Source: Burkholderia sp. PAMC 26561 (GTDB lineage: Bacteria > Pseudomonadota > Gammaproteobacteria > Burkholderiales > Burkholderiaceae). Taken from it: a stretch of 64,000 nt of DNA. A program made the translations under genes and the position numbers. The notes beneath the pieces are model-generated. The model ran no database searches, had not been told where the DNA came from, and saw nothing but the letters and a program-made list of their open reading frames with translations. The stretch's first letter is position 1. Each line of letters starts with the position of its first letter. The stretch lies in assembly GCF_001557535.2 (NCBI RefSeq), contig NZ_CP014306.1, forward strand, positions 1,488,001-1,552,000, given 5' to 3'. This document shows positions 1 to 8,864 of the stretch, piece after piece.

Positions 1-7
1 GCTGTGA

Positions 8-30
8 GACGCCCGGACAGCCCGGGCGTC
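8..30. terminator. GC-rich hairpin at window edge
   Basis: A 9-bp perfect stem (positions 8-16 with 22-30) closes a 5-nt loop. A TGA at 5-7 could be the stop of a gene lying left of the window, in which case this would be its terminator. There is no T-run, and another frame reads through to a TAG at 34-36, so the upstream gene end is unresolved. Confidence 0.4.
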
Positions 31-48
31 CGTTAGATGGAGAACACC

Positions 49-321
49 ATGAGCTCACCCGATATCGACGCCCTGTTCGATTTCCCCTGCGATTTCCCGA
101 TCAAGGTGATGGGCGCGACGCATCCGGAATTCCGCGATGCCGTCGTCACCGTGATCCGCGAATTCGACGACCACTTTGACATCGAGCGCATTGAAACGCG
201 TCCGTCGTCGGGCGGTAAATACACCGGTCTGACGCTCACCGTTCGCGCGCAGAGCCGCGCGCATCTGGACGATATCTATCGTGCGCTGACCGGTCACCCA
301 ATGGTCAAAGTGGTGCTTTAA
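49..321 (+). CDS. DUF493 family protein (YbeD-like)
   Basis: This is a small cytosolic protein of 90 residues matching the YbeD/DUF493 family in length and in its landmarks: the FPxxFPIKVMG stretch near the N-terminus, a PSSGGKYTGLTLTV strand and a short hydrophobic end (MVKVVL). The family has an ACT-like fold and no settled biochemical role, but it commonly sits directly before lipB, as here. I chose the ATG at 49 because GGAGA (39-43) lies 5 nt before it; an upstream in-frame ATG at 37 lacks a ribosome site. Its last 17 bases overlap the 3' end of the convergent LysR gene. Confidence 0.85.
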   Translation: MSSPDIDALFDFPCDFPIKVMGATHPEFRDAVVTVIREFDDHFDIERIETRPSSGGKYTGLTLTVRAQSRAHLDDIYRALTGHPMVKVVL

Positions 322-1300
322 GTACCTGCAGCGACGGTGCCCCTGGCGGCCCGGGCGTGCGCGCAGGCCCGTCGCACACGGCCGGCGTGCGCTCGTAAAG
401 CTGCTTGAACTGCATGATCTCGTCCAGCAGCCACGCGCGAAACGTCTGCACGCGCTGCGTCCCGAGCAGTGCGAGCGGACACACGAAGTAGTAATTCCAC
501 GGGCTCGGCCCATCAATATTGAAAAGTCTCACAAGCCGTCCCGCCACGATTTCATGCATGGCGAGCGACCGGCGCACGAGCGCGATCCCTTGCCCTTGAA
601 TGGCGGCCTGTAGCAAATTCGACGAATCTTCGTATAGAACGCCGCGCTTGGGTTCGGGCAGATCCACGAGCCCGGCTGCGTCGAACCAGGGGCGCCAGAG
701 TTCATCGTGTGAACGCAGCAAGGGCGCGTCGGCCATATCGGCGGGCGTGCGAGGCAGCTTGCCGCCGCGGAAGTTCGGTGAACAGGCAGGGAAAAACACT
801 TCATCGAGCAGTTCTTCGGAATGCAGCCCCGCGTATTTCCCGGTGCTCGCGAAGCGAATGGCGACATCGACGTCTTCGCGCGTGAAATCGGTCAGTTCGT
901 TTGTCGAGAGCAGTTCGAGATTGATTTCCGGATGCTCTTCGATAAACCCGCCAATTCGCGGCGTCACCCAGCGTGCGGAAAACGACGACAGCATCGATAC
1001 CACCAGCCGCCGGTCGCGATCCCCCGCACGTACCCGCCGCGTAGCTTCGGCGAGCGTGGCGAGGGTCGTACGGACTTCCGCGGCGTATTGCCGCCCGGTA
1101 TCCGACAGCCGCACGCGCTTGCCATCGCGAACGAAGAGCGTGACGCCGAGATCCGCCTCGAGCGCCCGGATTTGATGGCTCACGGCGCCGTGGGTGACGA
1201 AGAGTTCGTCGGCGGCGCGCGAGAAGCTTTCGTGTCGCGCGGCGGCTTCGAAGGCGCGCAACGCATTGAGAGCGGGGAGTTGGCGTAGGTCCACGGTCAT
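305..1300 (-). CDS. LysR-family transcriptional regulator, GcvA-like
   Basis: The protein has 331 residues. An N-terminal winged helix-turn-helix (about residues 8-66, with LNALRAFEAAARHESFSRAA) is followed by a periplasmic-binding-protein-like effector domain (about 92-300). The LPALNALRAFEAAARH opening is typical of the GcvA/AmpR subgroup. The C-terminal 25 residues are Pro/Ala-rich and go beyond the usual ~300 residue family length. It is divergent from the DUF2917 gene, and the shared 120-bp intergenic region carries a long dyad (1314-1340) that may be its operator. The target is unknown; the adjacent DUF2917 gene is the obvious candidate. The 3' end overlaps the DUF493 gene tail to tail. 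Confidence 0.9.
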   Translation of the reverse strand: MTVDLRQLPALNALRAFEAAARHESFSRAADELFVTHGAVSHQIRALEADLGVTLFVRDGKRVRLSDTGRQYAAEVRTTLATLAEATRRVRAGDRDRRLVVSMLSSFSARWVTPRIGGFIEEHPEINLELLSTNELTDFTREDVDVAIRFASTGKYAGLHSEELLDEVFFPACSPNFRGGKLPRTPADMADAPLLRSHDELWRPWFDAAGLVDLPEPKRGVLYEDSSNLLQAAIQGQGIALVRRSLAMHEIVAGRLVRLFNIDGPSPWNYYFVCPLALLGTQRVQTFRAWLLDEIMQFKQLYERTPAVCDGPARTPGPPGAPSLQVLKAPL

Positions 1301-1313
1301 CGGCTCGAATGTG

Positions 1314-1340
1314 TGTATGTGTGAATATATCTCACATACA
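1314..1340. promoter_or_regulatory. 27-bp dyad, candidate LysR operator
   Basis: Arms of 11 bp (1314-1324 and 1330-1340) match as inverted repeats at 10 of 11 positions around an ATATA centre. The dyad starts 14 bp from the LysR start codon and lies 18 bp before the -35 of the divergent gene, a usual place for LysR autoregulation and activation. The assignment to this LysR protein is inferred from position. Confidence 0.6.
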
Positions 1341-1357
1341 GACGAAAATTGCTCGTT

Positions 1358-1385
1358 TTGCTTAAACCCTTGCTGAGTCTATCTT
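1358..1385 (+). promoter_or_regulatory. sigma-70-type promoter of the DUF2917 gene
   Basis: TTGCTT (1358-1363) and TATCTT (1380-1385) are separated by 16 bp and lie 34 bp before the DUF2917 start codon. The call rests on hexamer similarity and position only. Confidence 0.5.
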
Positions 1386-1419
1386 CTACTCATCAACACG
1401 ATTTTTGGCGGAGGCTGTC

Positions 1420-1746
1420 ATGCGAGAAATATCCACAAGCATCACGTTCGAAATAGCCGATGGCGAAACGGTGCCGATGCGTATTGGCAACAGCGTCAAG
1501 CTGTCGGTTCTCGGCGCGCCGGTATGGGCCACGCGCAGCAACGATACCGAAGACTACTGGCTCGTCCCCGGCGATTCCCTGAAGCTGCGCCAGCACGAGC
1601 GGCTTTGGCTGAGCACGGAAGCCGGCGGCACGGCGCAAGTCGTTTTCACGCTGGCGCGGCGTCCAGACCAACGTGCGATCGGCTGGCTGGCGCGTGGCTT
1701 CGATCGGCTTGCCGAGCGTTTCCGGTCGGGCTGGCGGACGGTTTGA
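1420..1746 (+). CDS. DUF2917 domain protein
   Basis: This is a small protein of 108 residues with the DUF2917 pattern: an N-terminal beta-rich region containing VKLSVLGAPVWATRSND and the DYWLVPGDSL turn, then a basic amphipathic C-terminus. No signal peptide or membrane segment is visible. The function of the family is not known to me; members are common in Burkholderiaceae and are often paired with a LysR gene. The start at 1420 is chosen because GGAGG (1410-1414) precedes it by 5 nt; an in-frame TTG at 1405 has no such site. Confidence 0.75.
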   Translation: MREISTSITFEIADGETVPMRIGNSVKLSVLGAPVWATRSNDTEDYWLVPGDSLKLRQHERLWLSTEAGGTAQVVFTLARRPDQRAIGWLARGFDRLAERFRSGWRTV

Positions 1747-1829
1747 ACCAGCTTTCGACGCATCCGGGCGATCATGCGTTGATTCGTCCTCCGGCGAGGG
1801 CGGCGGGATTTCGGTAAACTAACGGAATC

Positions 1830-2603
1830 ATGTCCGCCACGCCGGTAACAACTCCCCCCTCCGCTGTCCTTTATCGCGTTCCAGGCGCTTCAACGCCCAA
1901 GGTCAACGTTCATTGGCGTGGCGTGCAGCCATACCCAGAAAGCTTCGACGCCATGCGCGCGTTCACGGAAGCCCGCACGGCCGACACAGCCGATGAAATC
2001 TGGCTCGTCGAGCATCCGCCGGTTTTCACGCTCGGGCTGGCTGGCGACCCCGCACACCTGCTGCATCCGAATAGCGATATCCCCCTTGTAAAAGTCGATC
2101 GCGGCGGCCAGATCACGTATCACGGGCCGGGGCAGGTCGTGGCGTATCTCATGCTCGACCTGCGCCGGCGCAAGCTGATGGTTCGTGAACTCGTGCAGCG
2201 GATCGAGCAGGGCGTGATCGAAACTCTTGCATCGTATAATCTCGAAACGGAACGCAAAGCGGGCGCGCCCGGCATCTACGTCAGCGAGACGCCCGCTCAG
2301 CATTCTCATGCGGGCGCGAAGATCGCCGCGCTTGGCCTGAAAATCCGCAACGGCTGCAGTTATCACGGCGTGAGCCTCAACGTGAAGATGGACCTGCAGC
2401 CGTTCCTTGCGATCAATCCTTGCGGTTACGCGGGACTCGAAACCGTCGATATGGCCACGCTCGGCGTGCTGGCCGACTGGCACGACGTGGCTCAAACGCT
2501 GGCTGACAACCTTACTCACCACATCGGCGGACAAAGCGCTCCCGCCGCCCAACCGCAGAACGGCGTGATTCACGCGAGCCGTCTGAATGGACCGACCGAA
2601 TGA
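1830..2603 (+). CDS. lipB: octanoyl-[acyl carrier protein]:protein N-octanoyltransferase LipB
   Basis: LipB moves the octanoyl group from acyl carrier protein to lipoyl domains of the 2-oxoacid dehydrogenases and the glycine cleavage H protein, the first step of endogenous lipoate synthesis. The 257-residue protein shows the family signature [12 protein letters not shown] (from residue 91), the catalytic lysine in [11 protein letters not shown] (K164) and the catalytic cysteine in NPCGYAG (C198). It carries about 25 extra N-terminal residues compared with the E. coli enzyme. The stop overlaps the lipA start in an ATGA junction, so the two genes are translationally coupled. Confidence 0.97.
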   Translation: MSATPVTTPPSAVLYRVPGASTPKVNVHWRGVQPYPESFDAMRAFTEARTADTADEIWLVEHPPVFTLGLAGDPAHLLHPNSDIPLVKVDRGGQITYHGPGQVVAYLMLDLRRRKLMVRELVQRIEQGVIETLASYNLETERKAGAPGIYVSETPAQHSHAGAKIAALGLKIRNGCSYHGVSLNVKMDLQPFLAINPCGYAGLETVDMATLGVLADWHDVAQTLADNLTHHIGGQSAPAAQPQNGVIHASRLNGPTE

Positions 2604-3601
2604 CTGACGTAACCGGAAACATCGCAACCCAGGGCACGACGCCCGCCGTCCCCTACGACGCCACCGCCAAGCAAAAGGCGCAGGCGAAAACGGCGCGCAT
2701 CCCGATCAAGATCATTCCCATCGAAAAGCTGAAGAAGCCGGAATGGATCCGCGTGAAAGCCGCGACGGGCAGTTCACGTTTCACGGAGATCAAGCAGATC
2801 CTGCGCGAGCACAACCTGCATACGGTGTGCGAAGAAGCGAGCTGCCCGAACATTGGTGAGTGCTTCGGCAAGGGCACGGCCACGTTCATGATCATGGGCG
2901 ACAAATGCACGCGCCGCTGCCCGTTCTGCGACGTGGGCCACGGCCGTCCTGATCCGCTCGATGCCGACGAACCGCTGAATCTGGCGAAGACCATCGGTGC
3001 GTTGAAGCTGAAGTACGTGGTGATCACGAGCGTGGATCGCGACGATCTGCGCGACGGCGGCGCCGCGCATTTCGTGGAATGTATCCGTCAGGTGCGTGAG
3101 CATTCTCCGCTGACGCGCATCGAAATCCTGACGCCGGATTTCCGCGGCCGTCTTGACCGCGCGATCGGCATTTTGACCGCCGCGCCTCCCGATGTAATGA
3201 ACCACAATCTCGAAACGGTACCGCGTCTCTACAAGGAAGCGCGTCCGGGTTCGGATTACGCGCATTCGCTGAAGTTGCTGAAGGACTTCAAGGCGCTGCA
3301 TCCGGAAGTGGCGACGAAGTCCGGCCTGATGGTGGGCCTCGGCGAAACGGAAGAGGAAATCCTTCAGGTGATGCGCGACCTGCGTGCACATGACGTGGAC
3401 ATGCTGACCATCGGCCAGTATCTGCAGCCGTCGGAGCATCATCTGCCGGTGCGCTCTTACGTTCACCCCGATACCTTCAAGATGTACGAGGAAGAAGCGT
3501 ACAAGATGGGCTTCACGCACGCGGCCGTCGGCGCAATGGTGCGGTCGAGCTATCACGCGGATCAGCAAGCCCACGATGCTGGACTGGTCGGCGCGGTTTG
3601 A
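2600..3601 (+). CDS. lipA: lipoyl synthase LipA
   Basis: This radical SAM enzyme inserts two sulfur atoms at C6 and C8 of the protein-bound octanoyl chain. The 333-residue protein carries both iron-sulfur motifs: the auxiliary cluster cysteines C77, C82 and C88 ([12 protein letters not shown]) and the radical SAM CxxxCxxC at C103, C107 and C110 (CTRRCPFC). The C-terminal VRSSYHAD contains the conserved serine that binds the auxiliary cluster. An N-terminal extension of about 35 residues rich in Ala, Thr and Lys precedes the core. It overlaps lipB by 4 bases and is followed by a strong terminator. Confidence 0.98.
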   Translation: MTDVTGNIATQGTTPAVPYDATAKQKAQAKTARIPIKIIPIEKLKKPEWIRVKAATGSSRFTEIKQILREHNLHTVCEEASCPNIGECFGKGTATFMIMGDKCTRRCPFCDVGHGRPDPLDADEPLNLAKTIGALKLKYVVITSVDRDDLRDGGAAHFVECIRQVREHSPLTRIEILTPDFRGRLDRAIGILTAAPPDVMNHNLETVPRLYKEARPGSDYAHSLKLLKDFKALHPEVATKSGLMVGLGETEEEILQVMRDLRAHDVDMLTIGQYLQPSEHHLPVRSYVHPDTFKMYEEEAYKMGFTHAAVGAMVRSSYHADQQAHDAGLVGAV

Positions 3602-3623
3602 TATTGCTGGTTCTGACGCGATG

Positions 3624-3652
3624 AAAAAACCCACAACGACGTGGGTTTTTTT
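3624..3652. terminator. intrinsic terminator after lipA
   Basis: A perfect 11-bp stem (3624-3634 with 3641-3651) closes a 6-nt loop and ends in a run of seven T. The A-run on the left side makes it usable in both directions. Confidence 0.9.
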
Positions 3653-3800
3653 ATGCCAGCGCGCGTCTGTTTGCGCAGAAAACCTCAATGTCCAATGCTG
3701 CTTCCCTGAACCCTCAAAACCTCGGGAAAGCCCGTAGATAAAGCGTCTCAGGGATTACCCGAATGCCGTCCGGATGGTCGGAATGGGTTTTCTTGAAAAT

Positions 3801-3819
3801 CCGGAAAGACAGATTCCGG
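3801..3819. promoter_or_regulatory. dyad upstream of the dctA promoter, candidate DctD site
   Basis: CCGGAA (3801-3806) and TTCCGG (3814-3819) form a perfect inverted repeat with a 7-nt centre, 56 bp upstream of the sigma-54 promoter. That is where an enhancer-binding protein site is expected, and DctD is encoded just downstream. The link to DctD is inferred. Confidence 0.5.
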
Positions 3820-3875
3820 TCGCTCCAAGGCAACGAAAACCCCTTAAAAATCAAGCGTCGACGCGTTGCAAAAAC

Positions 3876-3891
3876 TGGCACTGACCTTGCA
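3876..3891 (+). promoter_or_regulatory. sigma-54 promoter of dctA
   Basis: TGGCAC (3876-3881), five bases and TTGCA (3887-3891) match the -24/-12 consensus exactly, with GG and GC 12 bp apart. Transcription would start near 3902, giving a leader of about 150 nt. Control of dctA by sigma-54 and DctD is well established in rhizobia and pseudomonads. Confidence 0.9.
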
Positions 3892-3940
3892 ATATAGAAG
3901 GAAGGCCAGCAGGCCCCCAAAAAAACAAGGAGACCATTCA

Positions 3941-3970
3941 ATGCAGCCCTGTTCACGCAAATCAACCTGA
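3941..3970 (+). CDS. 9-codon minicistron in the dctA leader
   Basis: An ATG at 3941 follows AAGGAG by 8 nt and opens a nine-codon frame that stops at TGA 3968-3970. The ribosome site is better than that of dctA itself. Whether it is translated, and whether its translation affects the GC-rich hairpin that follows, is not known. It has no recognisable product function. Confidence 0.4.
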   Translation: MQPCSRKST

Positions 3971-3980
3971 TTTCTGCCGA

Positions 3981-4022
3981 CGCCGGACGCGCATCGCCGC
4001 AGTCGGGCGCCGGCGCGTTTTT
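3981..4022 (+). terminator. terminator-like element in the dctA leader
   Basis: A 6-bp GC stem (3981-3986 with 4010-4015) and an overlapping 10-bp self-complementary sequence (4007-4016) are followed at once by TTTTT (4018-4022), about 28 nt before the dctA start. It could attenuate transcription. The stem is short with a long loop, so this is a candidate only. Confidence 0.4.
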
Positions 4023-4049
4023 GTCTCACCCTTTCGCCATTTGCCGACC

Positions 4050-5357
4050 ATGCCCGGAACAACTGTGACAACCGTCAAAAAACCTTTTTATAAAATCCTG
4101 TATGTGCAGGTGCTGCTGGCTATCGCCATCGGTATCGCGCTCGGGCATTACTATCCCTCGCTCGCCACCGACATGAAGCCGCTCGGCGATGCGTTCATCA
4201 AGCTCATCAAAATGGTGATCGGGCCGATCATCTTCTGTACGGTCGTGACCGGAATCGCCGGCATGGAAGACATGAAGAAGGTCGGGCGCGTCGGCGGCAA
4301 GGCGCTGCTCTACTTCGAAGTCGTCTCGACGTTCGCGCTCGTGCTCGGCCTCGCCGCCACGCACATCCTGAAACCGGGTGTGGGCTTCAACATCGATCCG
4401 GCTACGCTCGACGGCAAGGCGGTCGCTTCGTATGCTGCGAAGGCGCACGGCCAGACCACGACCGACTTCCTGCTGCACATCATTCCTGACACGATGTCCT
4501 CCGCGTTCGCGCAAGGCGAGATCCTGCAGATCCTGCTGATCGCACTCCTGTTCGGCGCGGTGCTGGCCACGGCGGGCGAGAAAGGCCGTGTCGTGACGGG
4601 GTTTATCGAAGGGCTGTCGCATATCCTGTTCGGCATCGTGCGCATCATCACGAAGCTGGCCCCGATCGGCGCATTCGGCGCAATGGCCTTCACCATCGGC
4701 AAGTACGGCATCGGTTCGCTGATTCCCATGCTCAAGCTGATCGGCACGTTCTATCTGACGTCGGTGATCTTCGTGGTCGTGGTGCTCGGGATCATCGCAA
4801 AGCTGGTGGGCTTCAACATTCTGCGCTTCGTCGCGTACATCAAGGAAGAGATGCTGATCGTGCTGGGCACGAGCTCGTCTGAAGCTGCGTTGCCGCAACT
4901 GATGCTCAAGCTCGAAAAGCTCGGCTGCTCGCGCTCGGTGGTGGGCCTCGTGGTGCCGACCGGTTATTCGTTCAACCTCGACGGCACGAACATCTACATG
5001 ACGATGGCCGTGCTCTTCATTGCACAGGCGACCAACACCGACCTTACCTGGACGCAACAACTGACGCTGCTCGCGGTGACCATGCTGACGTCGAAGGGTG
5101 CAAGCGGCGTGACCGGCGCAGGTTTCATCACGCTGGCCGCAACGCTCGCCGTAGTGCCGACCATTCCGCTGTCGGGCATGGTGCTGATTCTCGGCATCGA
5201 CCGCTTCATGAGCGAATGCCGTGCGCTCACGAACATCGTGGGTAACGGCGTGGCGACGGTGGTCGTGTCGGCATGGGAAAACGAACTGGATCGCGACAAG
5301 CTGCGTGACCAGCTCAAGCACGGCGCGGTCGATACCGAAGCCGAAACGGTTTCCTGA
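4050..5357 (+). CDS. dctA: C4-dicarboxylate transporter DctA
   Basis: DctA is an inner-membrane symporter of the glutamate/aspartate family (DAACS) that takes up succinate, fumarate and malate. The 435-residue protein shows family landmarks: the N-terminal [19 protein letters not shown] helix, [10 protein letters not shown] (the serine-rich re-entrant loop) and the substrate and ion site stretch [16 protein letters not shown]. Length and hydrophobic profile fit eight transmembrane helices plus two hairpins. I take the ATG at 4050; an in-frame TTG at 4041 is also possible. It is transcribed from a sigma-54 promoter and followed by the genes for its sensor DctB and regulator DctD. Confidence 0.97.
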   Translation: MPGTTVTTVKKPFYKILYVQVLLAIAIGIALGHYYPSLATDMKPLGDAFIKLIKMVIGPIIFCTVVTGIAGMEDMKKVGRVGGKALLYFEVVSTFALVLGLAATHILKPGVGFNIDPATLDGKAVASYAAKAHGQTTTDFLLHIIPDTMSSAFAQGEILQILLIALLFGAVLATAGEKGRVVTGFIEGLSHILFGIVRIITKLAPIGAFGAMAFTIGKYGIGSLIPMLKLIGTFYLTSVIFVVVVLGIIAKLVGFNILRFVAYIKEEMLIVLGTSSSEAALPQLMLKLEKLGCSRSVVGLVVPTGYSFNLDGTNIYMTMAVLFIAQATNTDLTWTQQLTLLAVTMLTSKGASGVTGAGFITLAATLAVVPTIPLSGMVLILGIDRFMSECRALTNIVGNGVATVVVSAWENELDRDKLRDQLKHGAVDTEAETVS

Positions 5358-5409
5358 TCGGCGCTGAAGCGATTCGAACGATCGCACAAAGGAACCAACG
5401 GCAATGAAA

Positions 5410-5447
5410 GCGGCGAAGCATTTTCTGGCGGATGCTTCGCCGCGCGT
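5410..5447 (+). terminator. 12-bp hairpin between dctA and dctB
   Basis: Perfect 12-bp arms (5410-5421 and 5432-5443) flank a 10-nt loop, and TTTT follows a few bases later at 5449-5452. It sits 52 bp after dctA and would end or reduce transcription before dctB. Its presence argues against dctB starting at the ATG at 5404. Confidence 0.65.
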
Positions 5448-5453
5448 GTTTTC

Positions 5454-5483
5454 GGGCGCCGGGCATCCGGGCGCCGGGCATCC
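5454..5483 (+). repeat. two tandem 15-bp direct repeats
   Basis: The 15-bp unit GGGCGCCGGGCATCC occurs twice in a row (5454-5468 and 5469-5483), just after the hairpin and before the probable dctB start. Each unit contains the palindrome GGCGCC. No function is evident. Confidence 0.85.
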
Positions 5484-5547
5484 GGACGCTGCGTTCGAAG
5501 CCGCGCGTGCCACAATCGGTGGATCTCACCGATTGGAGCCCGTTCAC

Positions 5548-7407
5548 TTGACGCGGCGATTGCTGGTTTTCCTCGTGCTTCTCGCGGCGCTTTGCGGCGT
5601 GTGCGCGCTCACGTGGACTGTTGCGTGGCAGCGCGGCCTTGACGACCTGCGCCAGAACGCGGCGACGCGCGTGGATCGCACGACCGCCGAGCTCAAAAGC
5701 ACGCTCGACCGCTACGAATACCTGCCGTATCTGCTGTCGCGCCATCCGTTCGTCCAAGAAGTCCTCGCCGATCCAAACCCGCGTTACGCGGCGCGTGCCG
5801 ATCGTTATCTCGAAGACCTGAACACGCATGCGCGGGCTACGGCGACTTACATCATCCAGGCGAACGGGCGCTGCGTGGCGGCGAGCAACTGGAACGGCCC
5901 GGACAGTTTCGTGGGCGCGGAATACCTGTTCCGCCCGTACTTCGTCGATGCCGTCAAAGGCGGCACCGGGCGCTTCTTCGGACTCGGCACCATCTCGCGC
6001 GAGCCGGGATATTTCATCTCGCAGCCGGTTTTCCGCGAGGGCTCGCACGAGATCATCGGCGTGGCGGTCGTGAAGCTGAATCTGGAATGGCTGCAGGGCG
6101 CCGATTCCTCGGAACCGCTTCTCGTCACCGATGACCACGGCGTGATCTTCCTGTCCTCCGTGCCGGAGTGGAAATATCACACGCTGCGGCCATTGCCGAA
6201 GGACATCGAGGCATCGGTTTATACGGCGCGGCAGTACGCGCAACATCCGGTGACGCCGTTGCCTATGACCATCGTGCGCACGCTCGAAGGCGGCGCGCAG
6301 ATCGTGCGGGTGGGCGGCGGCCGCGACGCGCCCAGTTATCTCGCGACGCAGCGTGCGCTCGGCGAACCTGACTGGCATCTGATGACGATGGTGTCGCTCG
6401 CACCGGCCGTCGATGCTGCGCGTAGCGCGACCATTGTCACGGCGCTGGTGTTCATCTCGCTGTGTTCGGTGGCGTTTTACTGGCGCATGCGCCGTGCGCG
6501 AATGCGCGAAATGATCCGCAGCCGCGCGCTGCTGCAGACCGCTTACGCCGAGCTCAACGAACGCGTGGCGGAGCGGACGGCGGATTTATCGCAGGCGAAT
6601 GCGTTGCTGACCAGGGAAGTGAGCGAGCGCACGCGCGCTGAGCAGGACCTGCGCGCCGCGCACGACGAGCTCATCCAGGCGAGCAAACTGGCCGCTTTGG
6701 GGCAAATGGCTGCGGGCATCACGCACGAACTGAATCAGCCGCTCGCCGCGCTGCGCAGTTTTTCGGACAATACGCGGGTGTTTATCGAACGAGGGGATCA
6801 TGTCGCCGCGAATGAGAACCTCGAAGCGATCGCCGCGCTCACCGAACGCATGGGCAAGATCACGAATCAACTGAAGTTGTTCGTGGCGAAGGCGCGGCCG
6901 AAAAATGCGCGTACCGATGTCCGCCGCGCGCTGCGAAACGTGCTCGCCATGCTGCAGCCGCGCATGAAAAACGTGAAGGTCGCGTTCGGCGCGGATGACC
7001 AATCGGCTCTCTTTGTACGCTGCGAGGACCTGCGTCTCGAGCAGATCCTGATCAACCTGATCGGCAACGCGCTGGATGCGGTGGTGTCGTGCGACGTGCC
7101 GCGTATCGATATCGAGCTGATCACGAACCAGACGACGGTCGAAATCGTCGTGCGGGACAACGGCCCCGGCATTGCGCCCGATATCCTGCCGCGCCTGTTC
7201 GAGCCGTTTTTCACGACGAAGGAGATGGGGCACGGCCTGGGGCTCGGCCTGGCGATTTCGTCGGCAATCGCACGCGATTATGGTGGTACGTTGGTCGCGC
7301 GCAACGTCGCGCCGCAAATCGAAGTCGATGGACCCGAAGGCGGCACGCAGGCCGACGCCGATCGCTCGCACGGCGCAGAATTCGTGATCACGTTGTTGCG
7401 CGCTTAA
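5548..7407 (+). CDS. dctB: C4-dicarboxylate sensor histidine kinase DctB
   Basis: This membrane sensor detects external C4-dicarboxylates and phosphorylates DctD. The 619-residue protein has an N-terminal membrane helix, a double-PAS periplasmic region with the ligand-pocket stretch ASNWNGPDSFVGAEYLFRPY, a second helix, a coiled coil (ELNERVAERTADLSQAN), a HisKA domain with the phosphorylated His in AAGITHELNQPLAALRSF (residue 393) and an HATPase domain with DNGPGI and GLGLGLAIS. I chose the TTG at 5548, with GGAG (5535-5538) 9 nt upstream. An in-frame ATG at 5404 would add 48 residues encoded by a hairpin and tandem repeat, which is unlikely to be protein. Confidence 0.93.
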   Translation: MTRRLLVFLVLLAALCGVCALTWTVAWQRGLDDLRQNAATRVDRTTAELKSTLDRYEYLPYLLSRHPFVQEVLADPNPRYAARADRYLEDLNTHARATATYIIQANGRCVAASNWNGPDSFVGAEYLFRPYFVDAVKGGTGRFFGLGTISREPGYFISQPVFREGSHEIIGVAVVKLNLEWLQGADSSEPLLVTDDHGVIFLSSVPEWKYHTLRPLPKDIEASVYTARQYAQHPVTPLPMTIVRTLEGGAQIVRVGGGRDAPSYLATQRALGEPDWHLMTMVSLAPAVDAARSATIVTALVFISLCSVAFYWRMRRARMREMIRSRALLQTAYAELNERVAERTADLSQANALLTREVSERTRAEQDLRAAHDELIQASKLAALGQMAAGITHELNQPLAALRSFSDNTRVFIERGDHVAANENLEAIAALTERMGKITNQLKLFVAKARPKNARTDVRRALRNVLAMLQPRMKNVKVAFGADDQSALFVRCEDLRLEQILINLIGNALDAVVSCDVPRIDIELITNQTTVEIVVRDNGPGIAPDILPRLFEPFFTTKEMGHGLGLGLAISSAIARDYGGTLVARNVAPQIEVDGPEGGTQADADRSHGAEFVITLLRA

Positions 7408-7454
7408 GCGCCGGCCTGGCGCTGGCCGAGAGAATCAAGCAGGAGCAGGAAGCC

Positions 7455-8795
7455 ATGACAGCAGGACTTCAAGTGATCTTCATCGAAGACGACGAACTGG
7501 TGCGGCGCGCGAGCGTGCAAAGTCTCCAGCTCGCCGGTTTCGACGTCGCCGCATTCGGCAGCGTGGAAGGCGCCGCACGCGCTATCGACGCCAGCTTTCC
7601 AGGCGTGATCGTGAGCGACATTCGTCTGCCCGGCGCAAGCGGCCTCGATCTGCTCGCGCAATGCCACGAGCGCGCGCCCGAAGTGCCGGTGATCCTCGTC
7701 ACGGGCCACGGCGATATTTCGATGGCCGTCCAGGCAATGCGCGACGGCGCGTACGATTTCATCGAAAAGCCGTTTGCGTCCGAACGGCTGATCGAAGCCG
7801 TCCGTCGCGCGCTTGAACGGCGCAAGCTTGTGCTGGAAAACCGGGCGCTCAGGCGCGAACTCGCGGGACAGAGCAGCGTGGCGCCCAGGATCATCGGGCG
7901 CAGTCCCGCCATTGACCAGGTCCGCAAGCTGATCGCGAACGTGGCGCCGACCGATGCCTCCGTGCTGATCAACGGCGACACCGGCGCGGGCAAGGAACTG
8001 ATCGCGCGAAGCCTGCACGATCTCTCGCCGCGTCGCGATAAACCGTTTATCGCTGTGAACTGCGGTGCGTTGCCCGAGCAGATGTTCGAATCCGAGATGT
8101 TCGGCTACGAAGCCGGCGCGTTCACCGGGGCGCAGAAAAGGCGTATCGGCAAGCTCGAACACGCGTCGGGCGGCACGCTGTTCCTGGATGAAATCGAAAG
8201 CATGCCGCTCGCGCTGCAAGTGAAACTCCTGCGCGTCCTGCAGGACGGCGTGCTGGAACGGCTCGGCTCTAACCAGCCGATTCGCGCGAACTGCCGCGTG
8301 ATTGCGGCGGCCAAGGGCGACATGGAGGAACACATTGCGGCGGGGACCTTCCGGCGTGACCTGATGTATCGGCTGAACGTCGTGACGATCACGCTGCCGC
8401 CGCTCGCGGAACGCCGAGAGGATGTGGTGCCGCTCTTCGAGCATTTTCTCCTCGATGCCGCCGTGCGCTACGAGCGCGCCGCGCCGCTCCTGAGCGATCG
8501 GCAGCGTGCAGAGCTGATGCAGCGCGACTGGCCGGGGAATGTGCGGGAATTGCGTAATGCGGCTGACCGGATGGTGCTGGGGATCATCGATGAAACGGGT
8601 GTTCCTATCGACGCTGCCACGCAGTCGCTCAAGGAGCGCACGGAGCAGTTCGAGCGCGCGGTGATCGGCGAGGCGCTGGAGCAGTGCAGCGGCGTGGTGG
8701 CCGCGGCGGCTGACCGGCTGCAGTTGGGCAAGGCCACGCTCTACGAGAAGATCAAGCGGTACGGGCTTGCGGCGAAGGGTGAGGGCGAGCGCTAG
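7455..8795 (+). CDS. dctD: C4-dicarboxylate response regulator DctD (NtrC family)
   Basis: This sigma-54 activator is the partner of DctB and should act at the dctA promoter. The 446-residue protein has a receiver domain (phosphorylated Asp D55 in [13 protein letters not shown], acidic pocket E11-D13), an AAA+ domain with Walker A GDTGAGKE, the sigma-54 contact loop GAFTGA and Walker [11 protein letters not shown], and a C-terminal Fis-type helix-turn-helix ([20 protein letters not shown]). Start ATG 7455 follows AGGAGCAGGAAG. It lies 47 bp after dctB in the same direction and is closed by a strong terminator. Confidence 0.96.
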   Translation: MTAGLQVIFIEDDELVRRASVQSLQLAGFDVAAFGSVEGAARAIDASFPGVIVSDIRLPGASGLDLLAQCHERAPEVPVILVTGHGDISMAVQAMRDGAYDFIEKPFASERLIEAVRRALERRKLVLENRALRRELAGQSSVAPRIIGRSPAIDQVRKLIANVAPTDASVLINGDTGAGKELIARSLHDLSPRRDKPFIAVNCGALPEQMFESEMFGYEAGAFTGAQKRRIGKLEHASGGTLFLDEIESMPLALQVKLLRVLQDGVLERLGSNQPIRANCRVIAAAKGDMEEHIAAGTFRRDLMYRLNVVTITLPPLAERREDVVPLFEHFLLDAAVRYERAAPLLSDRQRAELMQRDWPGNVRELRNAADRMVLGIIDETGVPIDAATQSLKERTEQFERAVIGEALEQCSGVVAAAADRLQLGKATLYEKIKRYGLAAKGEGER

Positions 8796-8820
8796 GTGAG
8801 TGAAGGCAGGCCATGAACGA

Positions 8821-8850
8821 AAACGCCCAGCTTGGCTGGGCGTTTCTTTT
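8821..8850. terminator. bidirectional terminator between dctD and the tlpA-like gene
   Basis: A perfect 11-bp stem (8821-8831 with 8835-8845) with a 3-nt loop is flanked by T-rich sequence on the plus strand and lies between two convergent genes. Confidence 0.9.
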
Positions 8851-8864
8851 GACGAAGCTCAAAC

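Noticed and set aside
1..36. End of an upstream gene stopping at TAG 34-36
   Set aside because: The frame is open, but a competing TGA at 5-7 followed by a hairpin looks equally likely, so no partial gene is called.
5454..5483. CRISPR-like or mobile-element repeat
   Set aside because: Only two tandem 15-bp units without spacers, no cas or transposase gene anywhere in the window.
4026..5513. Long open frame (495 codons) on the minus strand opposite dctA
   Set aside because: It is antisense to a clear DctA, is rich in His, Arg and Gln as expected from reading the reverse of GC-rich codons, and has no family resemblance.
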